Positions 47,002 through 55,830 of a DNA stretch of 64,000 nt are shown piece by piece. The DNA is taken from IMG/VR virus record IMGVR_UViG_3300024336_000005, positions 124,001 through 188,000 of that record; one strand, written 5' to 3'. Under the pieces are notes generated by a model. It made no database searches and was not told where the DNA came from. It worked only from the letters and a program-made list of their open reading frames with translations. The position numbers were made by a program, and so were the translations under genes. The stretch is from a virus. Position 1 is the stretch's first letter. Each line of letters begins with the position of its first letter.

Positions 47002-49593
47002 ATGGATACAAATTCTGTGGCAACTGCGCTCGAGCAGGTCAGACCCTTCTTGTTTGACTATCTCGTAGCGGAAGGTGTGATCACTACTGACAACCCAGCT
47101 CGTAATGATCAGTTCATCTGTCCTAATCCCAACCATGAGGACACAGCTCCGTCTGCGAAAATCCTTAGAGGAGGAGTAAAGGCATTTTGTCATGGATGTA
47201 AGACTACCTTTGATTTGCTTCATGTAAATCATTGGATTAAGTCTGCTCCTATCTCTGGGTTCGGCTTCATCACAAACAACCTCATGCCATTGTGCGAGAG
47301 GTTTAAGGTTGATTTTGAACTTGGAGATTTGTCTGAAGAAGATAGGTTTAAGCTAGATTCCTTTCGTGTGATTCGCATGGCCTCTGATTATATGTCCGCT
47401 CAATTGTGGTCAGAAGAATTAAGAGACTATGTGGAAGCAAGAGGTGTTGACGTTGTGTCGGCGCAGGAGATGGGAATCAGTGTAATTCCGAACTACTCGA
47501 AGTTCTTTTCTCACCTTAGAACAGCCTTCTCAAACGTCTTCCTTAGGGAAGTTGGTTTGGCAAAGGAAGGGATGTTCTCCTCAAGCTCAATTATCTTTAC
47601 GATTAAGGATCATAACGGTACTCCCGTTGGATTCATAAGTAGAGACATGGAGCACGAGGCAAAGAAGGAGAGATGGAGAGCCGAGGGTAGCCGAGGGGCT
47701 CCTCCTCGTAAGTACGACTCGTCTCCCGAGAAGAATCGTATCTACTTCAAGAGGTCAGTTCTCTTTGGTTTCTCAGACGCTGTATCTAATGATTACAAGG
47801 ACTTATATGGCTTCGAAGGTCAGTTTGACTGGGCCATCGCTAAGAAGAATGGACTGGACAATAGCATTGCCCTTAGTGGTAGTTCTATAACACCAGACCA
47901 GATTTCACTTCTCCGTAAGTATGGCATCGAGTCTTTGACTCTTGTTATGGATGGAGATAGCGCGGGGGAGGAAGCGCTGGAGAAGCTGCTGCTTGGGGAT
48001 TCAAAAGATCCAGGCATGCTTGCTTCTGCTTCCTTCTTGAACGTCTACGTAATCACAATACCTTCTGGGTATGACCCCAATTCCTATATCGTTGAAAACG
48101 GAATGGAAGCCTTTAAGGGATTGGAAAGAGTTAGCTCTTTCCAATGGGCCTTAAATAGGCAGGACCCTTCCGTTGATCCACTTAAGGCTTGTGAAGCAGT
48201 GCTTCCATTCATCCTGGCGGAGGACAACTTCCTTCGCAGGGAGAGAATGGTTGACGGTCTATCAGAAGCAACCGGTCTCTCTACAGTTGCCATCAATGAT
48301 GAGTTGCACAGAAGAGAAGATGCTAATAAGCAGGTTGCAGAAAGAGAGATGCGTAACATTGCGGATGAAGCCTTAAGAGAGTTTCGATATGGAGATGGGG
48401 CGGGCACCCAGATTTTGAGGAATGCCTTAGACCGCATTGAAGCCATTGACAGCGTAACGGTTGATACGCTTAGTAGCGAAGAGACCATTGCAGCTCTTGA
48501 TGCGCAGATTCAAAAAGAGTTTGAACTTGAGGGGCCTCAAGGTCACAACTACGGGAAGTTAACTCACTTCACAGCAGACCTTAATGGTGAGTCCCAAGGT
48601 GTTGTCATCGCAGTTGGAGGCGTGCCTAATACGGGCAAGACCGCCCTTCAGTCCCAGTTCACCAAGGAGCTTCTGGATAACAATCCGAATCTCATTATCA
48701 TAGCCCAGACCATTGATGACACCCGTGCCCAATTCAACAGAAGGATGGCAATTCAATGGGCTCAGGAGATGGCGACTGAACAGGGGCTTAAGCTTGCTGA
48801 TGCCATCACACTGAATAAGATTGCTAGTCCTAAGTACTGGCTAAATGAATACCCTCGTGAGAATGAGGGACTTATGGAGTGTCGAGAGGAAGGGTATAAG
48901 AGGTTGAGGGAGTATCTTAAGGATGGGCGTTTGCACATCAAGGATACCACTCATGGGGCCACCCTGGTGATGCTCGAGAAGCTTGTGAAGAAGGTCTACA
49001 AGGACCATCCAGGTGCTGAGGTGGTTGTTATATTGGATAACTTCCATAAGGCACAGGACTTCTCAAATCTAGATGAGCGTTCAGCTGTGAAGAAGAAGTC
49101 CGCGTTCCTTAAGAGAAACATTGCACAGGCATATAACTGTAGTGCCATCTCTACATTTGAATACAAGAAGGTCGAGACTGGGAAGCGTCCGGTGAACAAC
49201 GACCTTCGCGATGCCGTTAACATTGAGTACGATATCAACTACCTAATAAACCTGTTCAGCCCATTGAAGGCTGCCCAGGATACAGGAGAGGAAGAGGCGT
49301 GCGAAATGTGGCATGGAGATGAGTTCAACAAGTTGCCTATCATTGAGGGAGATGTGGGGAAGAATAAGATTACTGACCTTAAGGGGCGCAGGTTCTTTGG
49401 CTTCTATCCGGCTCAATCAAGGTATGAATGCTATGCTTCTACCGATGTCTCTGCCATTGTTGCAAACAATAGGGGCAGCAAAGCCATTGAAGCTGGGCAT
49501 GAAGGCACCTGGAAGAACGGTAGGTACTTCCCAGCTGACGTAGATGTAGGTAAGACTCGACTGGTAAAGGCTAAGACTGAGGTGCCCTTCTAA
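47002..49593 (+). CDS. Primase-helicase
   Basis: 863 aa. The N-terminal zinc finger (CPNPNH, then FCHGC) and Toprim region (LYGFEGQFDWAIAKKNG, then LTLVMDGDSAGEEA) form the primase. After a helical linker, the RecA-like helicase has VGGVPNTGKTALQSQF (Walker A) and VVVILDNFHKAQDF (Walker B). It makes primers and unwinds DNA at the fork, like T7 gp4. The C-terminus KAKTEVPF faintly resembles an SSB tail tip. Confidence 0.92.
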   Translation: MDTNSVATALEQVRPFLFDYLVAEGVITTDNPARNDQFICPNPNHEDTAPSAKILRGGVKAFCHGCKTTFDLLHVNHWIKSAPISGFGFITNNLMPLCERFKVDFELGDLSEEDRFKLDSFRVIRMASDYMSAQLWSEELRDYVEARGVDVVSAQEMGISVIPNYSKFFSHLRTAFSNVFLREVGLAKEGMFSSSSIIFTIKDHNGTPVGFISRDMEHEAKKERWRAEGSRGAPPRKYDSSPEKNRIYFKRSVLFGFSDAVSNDYKDLYGFEGQFDWAIAKKNGLDNSIALSGSSITPDQISLLRKYGIESLTLVMDGDSAGEEALEKLLLGDSKDPGMLASASFLNVYVITIPSGYDPNSYIVENGMEAFKGLERVSSFQWALNRQDPSVDPLKACEAVLPFILAEDNFLRRERMVDGLSEATGLSTVAINDELHRREDANKQVAEREMRNIADEALREFRYGDGAGTQILRNALDRIEAIDSVTVDTLSSEETIAALDAQIQKEFELEGPQGHNYGKLTHFTADLNGESQGVVIAVGGVPNTGKTALQSQFTKELLDNNPNLIIIAQTIDDTRAQFNRRMAIQWAQEMATEQGLKLADAITLNKIASPKYWLNEYPRENEGLMECREEGYKRLREYLKDGRLHIKDTTHGATLVMLEKLVKKVYKDHPGAEVVVILDNFHKAQDFSNLDERSAVKKKSAFLKRNIAQAYNCSAISTFEYKKVETGKRPVNNDLRDAVNIEYDINYLINLFSPLKAAQDTGEEEACEMWHGDEFNKLPIIEGDVGKNKITDLKGRRFFGFYPAQSRYECYASTDVSAIVANNRGSKAIEAGHEGTWKNGRYFPADVDVGKTRLVKAKTEVPF

Positions 49594-50531
49594 TGAAAAA
49601 TATACTTCCATGGGTTTTGATTGTTGTGCTAGCTGTAGCAGTAGGTCTTCAATGGATGCAGATGCGTGAGCTTACTTCATCCCTTAAGAAATCTGACTCG
49701 TTGATTGCCGAAAGATTAAATTCTTTCGACTCTAAGCTAGGTAGAGCTACTACAAAGATTGATGCTAATGGAAGTATGTTGGAGACATTGCGTAATGAAA
49801 TTCCTCAAGACGTTCGTGCAGAGATTGAAGAACTGGGCGTTCAGGTTGAGGCAATTGGAAGAGCCACAGTGGTTCATCGAAGTTCAGGTGGTGGGCAAGC
49901 AAGGAGAGTTGCGACACCGCCTCTTCATGAAGCACCCAGAGTTCTTGACAATGACCCTGTCGGACGGCGAGGTAAGAGTTCGAGCAATTCTGAAGTAATA
50001 GAGTTCCAAGATTGGAGACTCAAGGCAAGGTTAACAGATGGTACGTTTTTTACTTATGAGCTTCACCAGCAGTTTGATTTCCTCCTTGTGGAGGGATCAA
50101 GAGGAGAAGGTTCTCCAACATATATACGCATGTGGGAGAAAGACGAAGACGGTAATCGTATCGAGCCCGCTCTTGAAGTCAGCTCATTCGAAATTGTTCG
50201 GAGAGAGAAAGAATCAGGGGGATGGGAAATCCTGAACCCCAAGTTGGAGATTGCTCTTCATTCGTTTCTTAGAATTAGAGATGCAAGCCTTGGGCTTGCT
50301 CCAGAGATTGCATTATCAGTTGGATCATATGGTCTTACTGAGGACGACTTGACGTGGAGGTTGATGAGGGTTGGCGCGTTTGCCAATGAACAGACCATAG
50401 GCATTTCAATATGCCCTGGGTCCTACAACCTCGGCAAAGACCTTCCTCTTGTTTCAAACGTTTGGATTAGCCCATGCTATAGTTACTCCGGTGAACACTC
50501 CGCAGGACTAAGCGTAGGCGGGACTTTATAA
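49593..50531 (+). CDS. Membrane-anchored hypothetical protein, 312 aa
   Basis: TAATG overlap start. One N-terminal transmembrane helix (ILPWVLIVVLAVAVGLQW), then a coiled coil to about residue 90, a Ser/Gly/Pro-rich linker and a beta-rich C-terminal domain ending SAGLSVGGTL. The topology suggests an inner-membrane anchor with an external domain. No family recognised. Confidence 0.7.
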   Translation: MKNILPWVLIVVLAVAVGLQWMQMRELTSSLKKSDSLIAERLNSFDSKLGRATTKIDANGSMLETLRNEIPQDVRAEIEELGVQVEAIGRATVVHRSSGGGQARRVATPPLHEAPRVLDNDPVGRRGKSSSNSEVIEFQDWRLKARLTDGTFFTYELHQQFDFLLVEGSRGEGSPTYIRMWEKDEDGNRIEPALEVSSFEIVRREKESGGWEILNPKLEIALHSFLRIRDASLGLAPEIALSVGSYGLTEDDLTWRLMRVGAFANEQTIGISICPGSYNLGKDLPLVSNVWISPCYSYSGEHSAGLSVGGTL

Positions 50532-50668
50532 TGGAAAAGTACTCAGATATTTTTAGAGATGCTGCCCTTACTGCGGCCATAGATGTTCTTAAGGGGCTAA
50601 AGGATGCCAAAACAAAGGGCTATCCTTCTCCTAAGAAGCCGAAGAAGCCCAAGAGGCCGAAGAAGTGA
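50531..50668 (+). CDS. Small basic protein with PKK tail, 45 aa
   Basis: TAATG overlap. Helical first 30 residues, then PSPKKPKKPKRPKK, resembling histone H1-like or DNA-compacting tails. Its stop is within the next gene's GTG start (GTGA). Confidence 0.6.
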   Translation: MEKYSDIFRDAALTAAIDVLKGLKDAKTKGYPSPKKPKKPKRPKK

Positions 50669-50979
50669 ATTCTCTTCCTATGTTAACTGTTGATGGAACT
50701 GAGTATGAATCTGACAAGTGTTCCATCAAATATACAAGACGCTTTATTTATGTAGAGCTTTTCTTTGAAAATGAATTCCCAGGCTATGCCCAATTATTGG
50801 ATGCAGGATCGATTAGTCTCTTAGGATGGTTCTTTTCTAATCCATTGCAGAAGGGTTTTAACGAAGGTCGAAGATATCTTAAGTTTGAAACTATAGATGT
50901 TGTCCCTGGTGAATACCCTGGGGAAGAAGAGAGAAAATGGATCTCTTTTATTGGCTTAAATGATTCTGAGGAAATTTAA
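50665..50979 (+). CDS. Hypothetical protein, 104 aa
   Basis: GTG start overlapping the previous stop; ATG 50680 is an alternative. Beta-rich with aromatic residues. No family recognised. Confidence 0.6.
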   Translation: MNSLPMLTVDGTEYESDKCSIKYTRRFIYVELFFENEFPGYAQLLDAGSISLLGWFFSNPLQKGFNEGRRYLKFETIDVVPGEYPGEEERKWISFIGLNDSEEI

Positions 50980-51197
50980 TGATATATCAATTTGAGTGTG
51001 CAGTTTGCGAGAAGCCTCGTGAATTTAATATGGAGATGAAGGATGCTCCTAGAGTAGGAACTTCTAGTGGGCTCTCTCGTGAGGTTACCCCTGAGCAAGA
51101 CTTTCTGTGCGCTTGTGGCGCAAACAATTGGACTCGTGTCTGGCCCTCCAAGAATGGTGGCTTCCGCTGGAATATGAGAAGGACCTCTATAGTTTGA
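50979..51197 (+). CDS. Small zinc-ribbon protein, 72 aa
   Basis: CAVC near the N-terminus and FLCACGANNWTRVW later make a four-Cys ribbon similar to regulatory zinc ribbons in phages. Coupled to both neighbours by single-base stop/start overlaps. Confidence 0.65.
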   Translation: MIYQFECAVCEKPREFNMEMKDAPRVGTSSGLSREVTPEQDFLCACGANNWTRVWPSKNGGFRWNMRRTSIV

Positions 51198-51712
51198 TGG
51201 AAGCTCTTATTATTCTAGGAGTCATTGTTGGAACAATCTTTTTCTCTTGGCTTTTCCTTAAGCCCAAGGATGATAAGGAGGGTGGCTTAGAGCTTGCTCA
51301 AGACCTTGAGCCCGTGCTCGCTGCTCTCCGCACGGTGTACCAGAAAGTAGCAGAAGACACAGCGTCTGTTACTGGACGCCTGACCACCCTAGAAGCGACT
51401 GTAAAGGCTACCCCTGGTAAGACCCTACAAACCATTCAGGGAAGCGTTAACAACACCACTGGGAAGCTTGGAGAGATGATACAGCTCCTTGAGCTGCAAG
51501 CCACCTATGATAGGCTTATGGTCATCGGAGATATTGTAGACTTCATTGGGATTAAGTTTGCCACTGAGACTGAGCCTGCGCATATCGACTTCATCGATAT
51601 TAAGACTGGAAAGAAGGCTGCTCTTAGCTCTGACCAGAGGAAGCTTAGGGATCTTATCAAAAACAATCCTGCTTGCATTACATTCAAGACGGTGAAAGTA
51701 CAAATTACATGA
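51197..51712 (+). CDS. Holliday junction resolvase-like protein with membrane anchor
   Basis: 171 aa from ATG 51197. N-terminal transmembrane helix (LIILGVIVGTIFFSWLFL), coiled coil, then GDIVDFIGIKFATE and IDFIDIKTGKKAALSSDQRK, which fits the predicted Holliday-junction-resolvase-like family (D ... D-x-K-T-G-K, then S-x-x-Q-R). Known members also carry an N-terminal membrane helix. Confidence 0.7.
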   Translation: MEALIILGVIVGTIFFSWLFLKPKDDKEGGLELAQDLEPVLAALRTVYQKVAEDTASVTGRLTTLEATVKATPGKTLQTIQGSVNNTTGKLGEMIQLLELQATYDRLMVIGDIVDFIGIKFATETEPAHIDFIDIKTGKKAALSSDQRKLRDLIKNNPACITFKTVKVQIT

Positions 51713-51906
51713 GCTGGGAATATGATCACTACTCTCTTCGTGCTGCCGTAGAGCTGCTCGCAAAGTTAGCTAATGTAGATGAGTGTTGGCTTGATCATTA
51801 TGACTGGTGTCGGGCACATGGCCATCAGTCTCCATGTCCCAATAAAGAGGCCCTTGAGTTCGTCAAGAGGTTCAAGGAGCGTTACGAGATTGAAGGCAAC
51901 GACTGA
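51709..51906 (+). CDS. Small hypothetical protein, 65 aa
   Basis: ATGA overlap fixes the start. Aromatic and Cys-containing (DECWLDHYDWCRAHGHQSPC), possibly metal-binding. No family. Confidence 0.55.
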   Translation: MSWEYDHYSLRAAVELLAKLANVDECWLDHYDWCRAHGHQSPCPNKEALEFVKRFKERYEIEGND

Positions 51907-52591
51907 AGATATTAGGAAGTACTCCTTCTGCCCGAAGTTCTTTGAACAGGGGGGAGAGTTTTCGGAGAGGCATCAAGGTGGAGTCGAGTTCACTCGGCTC
52001 CTTACTTACTTGTTTCGGCGCGACCTTGAGTTGGACGTGAAGCAAAACTTTGATTCCCTTACGAGCAGATGGAAGAAGATCTTCTTTCAGGCTCACTCAG
52101 AGGACAGCCTGGACGACCTTCGATTGTATAATCAATCATTGGTCGCCTTGCATAGATTCCATAAGTGGTATCTTAAGCAGCCAACTTCTGCTGTTGGTAT
52201 CAATCATGATTTGTCTAGCCTCGTCTATGGCCATGAGCTGTCCTCTAATGTGCCAGTCCTGCTGATGGAACCAGATAAGTCTGTGACTCTAATCTTGACT
52301 GAGCCTTTGGTGGATGCTTCTTTAGTTAGACTTGACCCTGCCATCAGATATGTTTCGATGGCGTTAGGGGAAGAGTTCCAAATTAAGAAGGTCTGCAATG
52401 TGGCGCTCATCGATTACAAGCTGTTCCACGCAGAGGAGTTTGAGCCAGACAACCGTTACTGGGAGTCTGCTATGCTAGACTATGTTGGCGTTATGCAATC
52501 TCTACAGCATTCTATTACGTATCCAAATACTAGTGGATGCAACACATGTTCTATTCGTATGACATGTGAAGTGATGAAAGGTAATGATTAG
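51890..52591 (+). CDS. Cas4/AddB-type four-cysteine protein, nuclease site unclear
   Basis: 233 aa; TTG 51890 with AAGGAG upstream is the best start. The N-terminal IRKYSFCPKFFEQ and C-terminal GCNTCSIRMTCEVM give the one-plus-three Cys pattern of iron-sulphur PD-(D/E)XK nucleases. The expected D ... E-x-K residues are not obvious in between, so it may be a degenerate partner of the related nuclease at 55787. Confidence 0.6.
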   Translation: MKATTEDIRKYSFCPKFFEQGGEFSERHQGGVEFTRLLTYLFRRDLELDVKQNFDSLTSRWKKIFFQAHSEDSLDDLRLYNQSLVALHRFHKWYLKQPTSAVGINHDLSSLVYGHELSSNVPVLLMEPDKSVTLILTEPLVDASLVRLDPAIRYVSMALGEEFQIKKVCNVALIDYKLFHAEEFEPDNRYWESAMLDYVGVMQSLQHSITYPNTSGCNTCSIRMTCEVMKGND

Positions 52592-52901
52592 ACCCGTAAC
52601 GATTTCTCCCGGTGAGGGACTCTGGACCGAAGAGGAGATGTATGAACTTAAGGTCTACATCGAAGGAGTTCGGAACTTGACGTTCCGGAACTCCGCGCCG
52701 GGCGTAGCATTAGATGAGGAGAGCGATACAATTCATACAGGAACCAAAAGTATGATATGGAAACTTAAGAAGAAGGGGTCGTTGGACTTCACTCTTCTTA
52801 TCTTTGCTCATAATAAGGCTTACACCCCAACGTGGGAAATCCTACCTTCACCCTCAAGGCTTAGCGTGTGGACAAATGTCGAAAGGTGCAGAAAAGATTA
52901 A
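52584..52901 (+). CDS. Hypothetical protein, 105 aa
   Basis: Overlaps both neighbours. TPTWEILPSPSRLSVWTN near the end. No family recognised. Confidence 0.55.
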   Translation: MIRPVTISPGEGLWTEEEMYELKVYIEGVRNLTFRNSAPGVALDEESDTIHTGTKSMIWKLKKKGSLDFTLLIFAHNKAYTPTWEILPSPSRLSVWTNVERCRKD

Positions 52902-53340
52902 GGCCCTCTTGTTTGAACTCTATGGGAAAGCAACTCATATTGTAGAAGAACATCAAGTGGGCTATAAGCTCAGATTGGATTACTATATCCCTTCACTTGG
53001 ATTTGCAGTTGAGTATCATGGCCGCCAACATGAGGAGTTTGTTTCTCATTTTCATGGCGATGCTGAAGGCTTCGATGATGCAAAGAGAAGAGACAGAAAA
53101 AAGATTGAACTCTGCGCAGAGCAAAACATTGCTCTGGTTGTGGTTTGGTATCATGAGACTCTGACAGTAGAACTACTTAAGAGTAAGATCAATGAAGCGC
53201 TAGACTCGTTTGTTCCAGTGGAAGCTCCCCCTCCAAAGAGGGATGAGTATCGAGAGAGGCGCTTGGCTAAAGCCAAAGAAGCTCGAAAGGAGCAATACAA
53301 ATGGAAACGAGAAAGATTGAAACAGTTCCGGTCGAAATAA
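52876..53340 (+). CDS. Vsr/PD-(D/E)XK-like endonuclease
   Basis: 154 aa from ATG 52876. LRLDYYIPSLGFAVEYHGRQ gives D and E of the nuclease core, and RRDRKKIELCAEQNIALVVV matches the following helix-strand of Vsr-like enzymes. The last 35 residues are strongly basic. Could be a freestanding homing or repair nuclease. Confidence 0.72.
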   Translation: MSKGAEKIKALLFELYGKATHIVEEHQVGYKLRLDYYIPSLGFAVEYHGRQHEEFVSHFHGDAEGFDDAKRRDRKKIELCAEQNIALVVVWYHETLTVELLKSKINEALDSFVPVEAPPPKRDEYRERRLAKAKEARKEQYKWKRERLKQFRSK

Positions 53341-53558
53341 TGTTTACTGTCGCCGAGGGCATTAGCATGAGGAAGAGAAGTGCAGTCAATAAGATCTGCA
53401 TAGACTTTGGACTTGTTGAAGACAGGCTTCAGTTTAAGACCATTTATGGCAACCCAGCAGCCTGGGTTGCCGAGCTTAAGTGCAGTCTTGATCGCGCACT
53501 TAAGACTGATGAGTACACTCTTACTGCAGTCAAGTTTACTAGAGGTGAAGCGCTCTAA
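53301..53558 (+). CDS. Hypothetical protein, 85 aa
   Basis: ATG 53301 has AAAGGAG at 8-nt spacing; ATG 53340 overlapping the previous stop is the alternative. METRKIETVPVEIMFTVAEG. No family recognised. Confidence 0.55.
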   Translation: METRKIETVPVEIMFTVAEGISMRKRSAVNKICIDFGLVEDRLQFKTIYGNPAAWVAELKCSLDRALKTDEYTLTAVKFTRGEAL

Positions 53559-54058
53559 TGGGGGGGCTTAATGAAGGAATGCAGAAAGGAATAACCTTCT
53601 CTGTCAACGAGGCTCCTATGGCTCAACCACGCCCCAAGGCAAGACGCATTGGGGCTGGCATCCAAATCTATACACCCAACAATAAGAAGGTCAAGGACCA
53701 TAAGACTGCAATTGCTACCGCTTATGCAGAAGCTGCCGCCTTCGGGGGGTTCAATGAACTCCTTGAGGGGCCCCTTCGGGTTAGAATTGACTTCATTATG
53801 AAGCGCCCCGCCGATATGCTTTCTGTCTCTCCTGATGATCTTCCCCCTCATGTAAGAAAGCCTGATGTAGACAACTTGGCGAAAGCTGTCTTGGATGCTT
53901 TGTCTGGGGTTGCGTGGAAGGATGACTCTCAAGTTTGGGACCTTAGCATTCGTAAGTTCTATGAAGAGGTTGAGCTTGGAGGAAAGTCTGGACGAAAGAA
54001 GGTTTCCAAAGAGCCTCGTATTGAAATAGTCATAAACTTTCTTCAGCCAAAGACCTAG
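53558..54058 (+). CDS. rusA: RusA-family Holliday junction resolvase
   Basis: 166 aa. RKPDVDNLAKAVLDALSGVA followed by WKDDSQVWDL contains the catalytic aspartates of RusA. It cleaves four-way junctions in replication and recombination intermediates. TAATG overlap with the previous gene; last gene before the promoter at 54056. Confidence 0.9.
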   Translation: MGGLNEGMQKGITFSVNEAPMAQPRPKARRIGAGIQIYTPNNKKVKDHKTAIATAYAEAAAFGGFNELLEGPLRVRIDFIMKRPADMLSVSPDDLPPHVRKPDVDNLAKAVLDALSGVAWKDDSQVWDLSIRKFYEEVELGGKSGRKKVSKEPRIEIVINFLQPKT

Positions 54059-54084
54059 ACAAAAGTCAAATGATATCCTATAAT
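54056..54084 (+). promoter_or_regulatory. Near-consensus sigma-70 promoter
   Basis: TAGACA, exactly 17 nt, TATAAT, in the 58-nt gap between rusA and the sigma-like gene, one of few real intergenic gaps on this strand. One mismatch to consensus. Host RNA polymerase would start near 54091. Confidence 0.75.
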
Positions 54085-54116
54085 TAGAATCCCTTGGTGC
54101 GGCTAAGGATGTAATT

Positions 54117-54902
54117 ATGGGTGATAAGAAAAATAAAGCTCTCGGACGTAAGGTCCGTAACAGGGACATTGCACGCATTGATGAATGCTGCTTGGCCCTC
54201 AAGACTGGTACCAAAAAAGAAGCCTACGATGCTCAAGAAAAGATCCTAGAATACTTTGACAGCTATCTGGAAAAGTATGTAAATCTATTCTCTGGGGCTA
54301 GCATAGACTTAAGCAACTACGACACCAGAGGCTTCCTCGGGATGTTCCTAACAGGTCGTCCCAAAACTCCTGCCAATTTATCTCATCAACGTTTGTATAT
54401 TGCAAAGGTAATGCAGCGCTTTACTCGCGACGACATCAAGTCTGAGCTAACAGTATTGTTCTTAAATGTATTATCAAAGTATAGAATCGTAGAAGGAGTG
54501 AACGCTTTAAATCCTCTGACGAAGATTTTCAGATGGAGAGTTAAGGATTGGTTCAATAGAGTTGTGAAAGATCCTCTCTTCAAGACAGTAGAGCCCAGAG
54601 GCATTAGTGCCAGCGGGCAGAGGATTAGTCTTGAGGAGTTCATTGATTTGAATTGGCACGTAGAGCCTAACGTAGAAGAGATGGACTTGAGCATGGATCT
54701 GATTTGGACATTGAGTCCTCGTCAGTCTTTCTATGCTGTCCTGAGTAGATATGAGAGATACCTCATCTCCCTTATCTTTGAGAAGAGACTTCCTATTGTC
54801 AAGGTGGCAGACAAGCTGCAGAGAGATAAGGATACGATTAAACGTCACCTACGCGCAGCTCTTAAAAAGCTGGAGGAAAAGATAACGGATGGGGAACGCT
54901 GA
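54117..54902 (+). CDS. Sigma-70-like RNA polymerase sigma factor
   Basis: 261 aa, AAGGATG upstream. The C-terminal segment (YERYLISLIFEKRLPIVKVA, DKLQRDKDTIKRHLRAALKK) is a sigma region 4-type helix-turn-helix, and SELTVLFLNVLSKYR with FRWRVKDWFNRVV resembles region 2. Divergent, as in phage middle/late sigma factors. It has its own promoter and probably directs host RNA polymerase to later phage genes. Confidence 0.75.
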   Translation: MGDKKNKALGRKVRNRDIARIDECCLALKTGTKKEAYDAQEKILEYFDSYLEKYVNLFSGASIDLSNYDTRGFLGMFLTGRPKTPANLSHQRLYIAKVMQRFTRDDIKSELTVLFLNVLSKYRIVEGVNALNPLTKIFRWRVKDWFNRVVKDPLFKTVEPRGISASGQRISLEEFIDLNWHVEPNVEEMDLSMDLIWTLSPRQSFYAVLSRYERYLISLIFEKRLPIVKVADKLQRDKDTIKRHLRAALKKLEEKITDGER

Positions 54903-55830
54903 AGCACCAGAAGTCGGCTCGCTAGTTCAAGTAGAAAAGAATCTTAGGCTTCGTCATGTCGTTGGACAAGAGGAGGCCGTAAGGAGACTAGCGGGTCTTG
55001 TTGATCGAATCTTGAATGATGATCACTTCTCTGACTGGGCTCTCGATAAGCCAAAGGCCATAGCCTTGACTGGGCCGCCTGGCTGTGGGAAGACCCACTC
55101 AATTAGAGCATTAGCAAATGAAGTTGAATGTCCTTTGATTGAACTGTGCTATGAAGACTTGGCGTCTCATCTGTATGATGAATCGATTGAAAAGTTGGCG
55201 GCGTTTAAGGCTCAGGTGGACGAAGTCTCAAGAGAGCATGGACATGTATTAATTCTTATAGACGAAGCAGACAGCTTCTTTCTATCTAGGTTCGATAGCA
55301 ATGTCCATGCGTCTGACAAGAAGAAGACAAACTTCTTCCTTCGTTGGATTGATGGAGACATGGAGGGCAGCCAGAACTTTACAATGGTTGTCACCTCTAA
55401 TGCGTGGGACTTAATTGACCCTGCCCTTAAGAGGTCTGGGCGCTTTACTGAGATCAAGTATCACAAGCTAAAGCCCGAGCATATAAAAGAAGCCCTGCAA
55501 GTTCATATTGAACTCGCTGAGTCTAAGGCTGGTAGGAAGATGTTCGCTCCCTTGGAGGGAGACTTCGCATTGCCGGCAACAGTTACTGGGGCTGACATCA
55601 AAGAGATCGTGGCAGAAGTGCTACTGCAGAAGGCCAATGAGTTTCTTCCTCTGTATAGACTGAAGATGGATGGTCAAGACGTTAATATTACATACGGAAA
55701 GGATTCGTTAATTCATCCTGATGATGTGTACGCTGCGGCATTTAAAATTGCCAATAGTATGAATCAGGAGAAGAGGAGTGTGGGGTTTGGACGGAGCAGA
55801 ACTGAATGTGCTGAACATTATAAAGCGTGA
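54889..55830 (+). CDS. AAA+ ATPase
   Basis: 313 aa. ALTGPPGCGKTHSIRAL (Walker A), VLILIDEADSFF (Walker B), VVTSNAWDLIDPALKRSGRF (sensor 1 and arginine finger). Closest in layout to FtsH/VCP-type classic AAA modules but with no membrane or protease domain. Likely a remodeller of phage protein complexes. Confidence 0.88.
   Translation: MGNAEAPEVGSLVQVEKNLRLRHVVGQEEAVRRLAGLVDRILNDDHFSDWALDKPKAIALTGPPGCGKTHSIRALANEVECPLIELCYEDLASHLYDESIEKLAAFKAQVDEVSREHGHVLILIDEADSFFLSRFDSNVHASDKKKTNFFLRWIDGDMEGSQNFTMVVTSNAWDLIDPALKRSGRFTEIKYHKLKPEHIKEALQVHIELAESKAGRKMFAPLEGDFALPATVTGADIKEIVAEVLLQKANEFLPLYRLKMDGQDVNITYGKDSLIHPDDVYAAAFKIANSMNQEKRSVGFGRSRTECAEHYKA

Noticed and set aside
53555-54214. 219-codon minus-strand frame opposite rusA
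   Set aside because: It covers rusA, whose catalytic motif is clear, plus the promoter and sigma start; no independent support.
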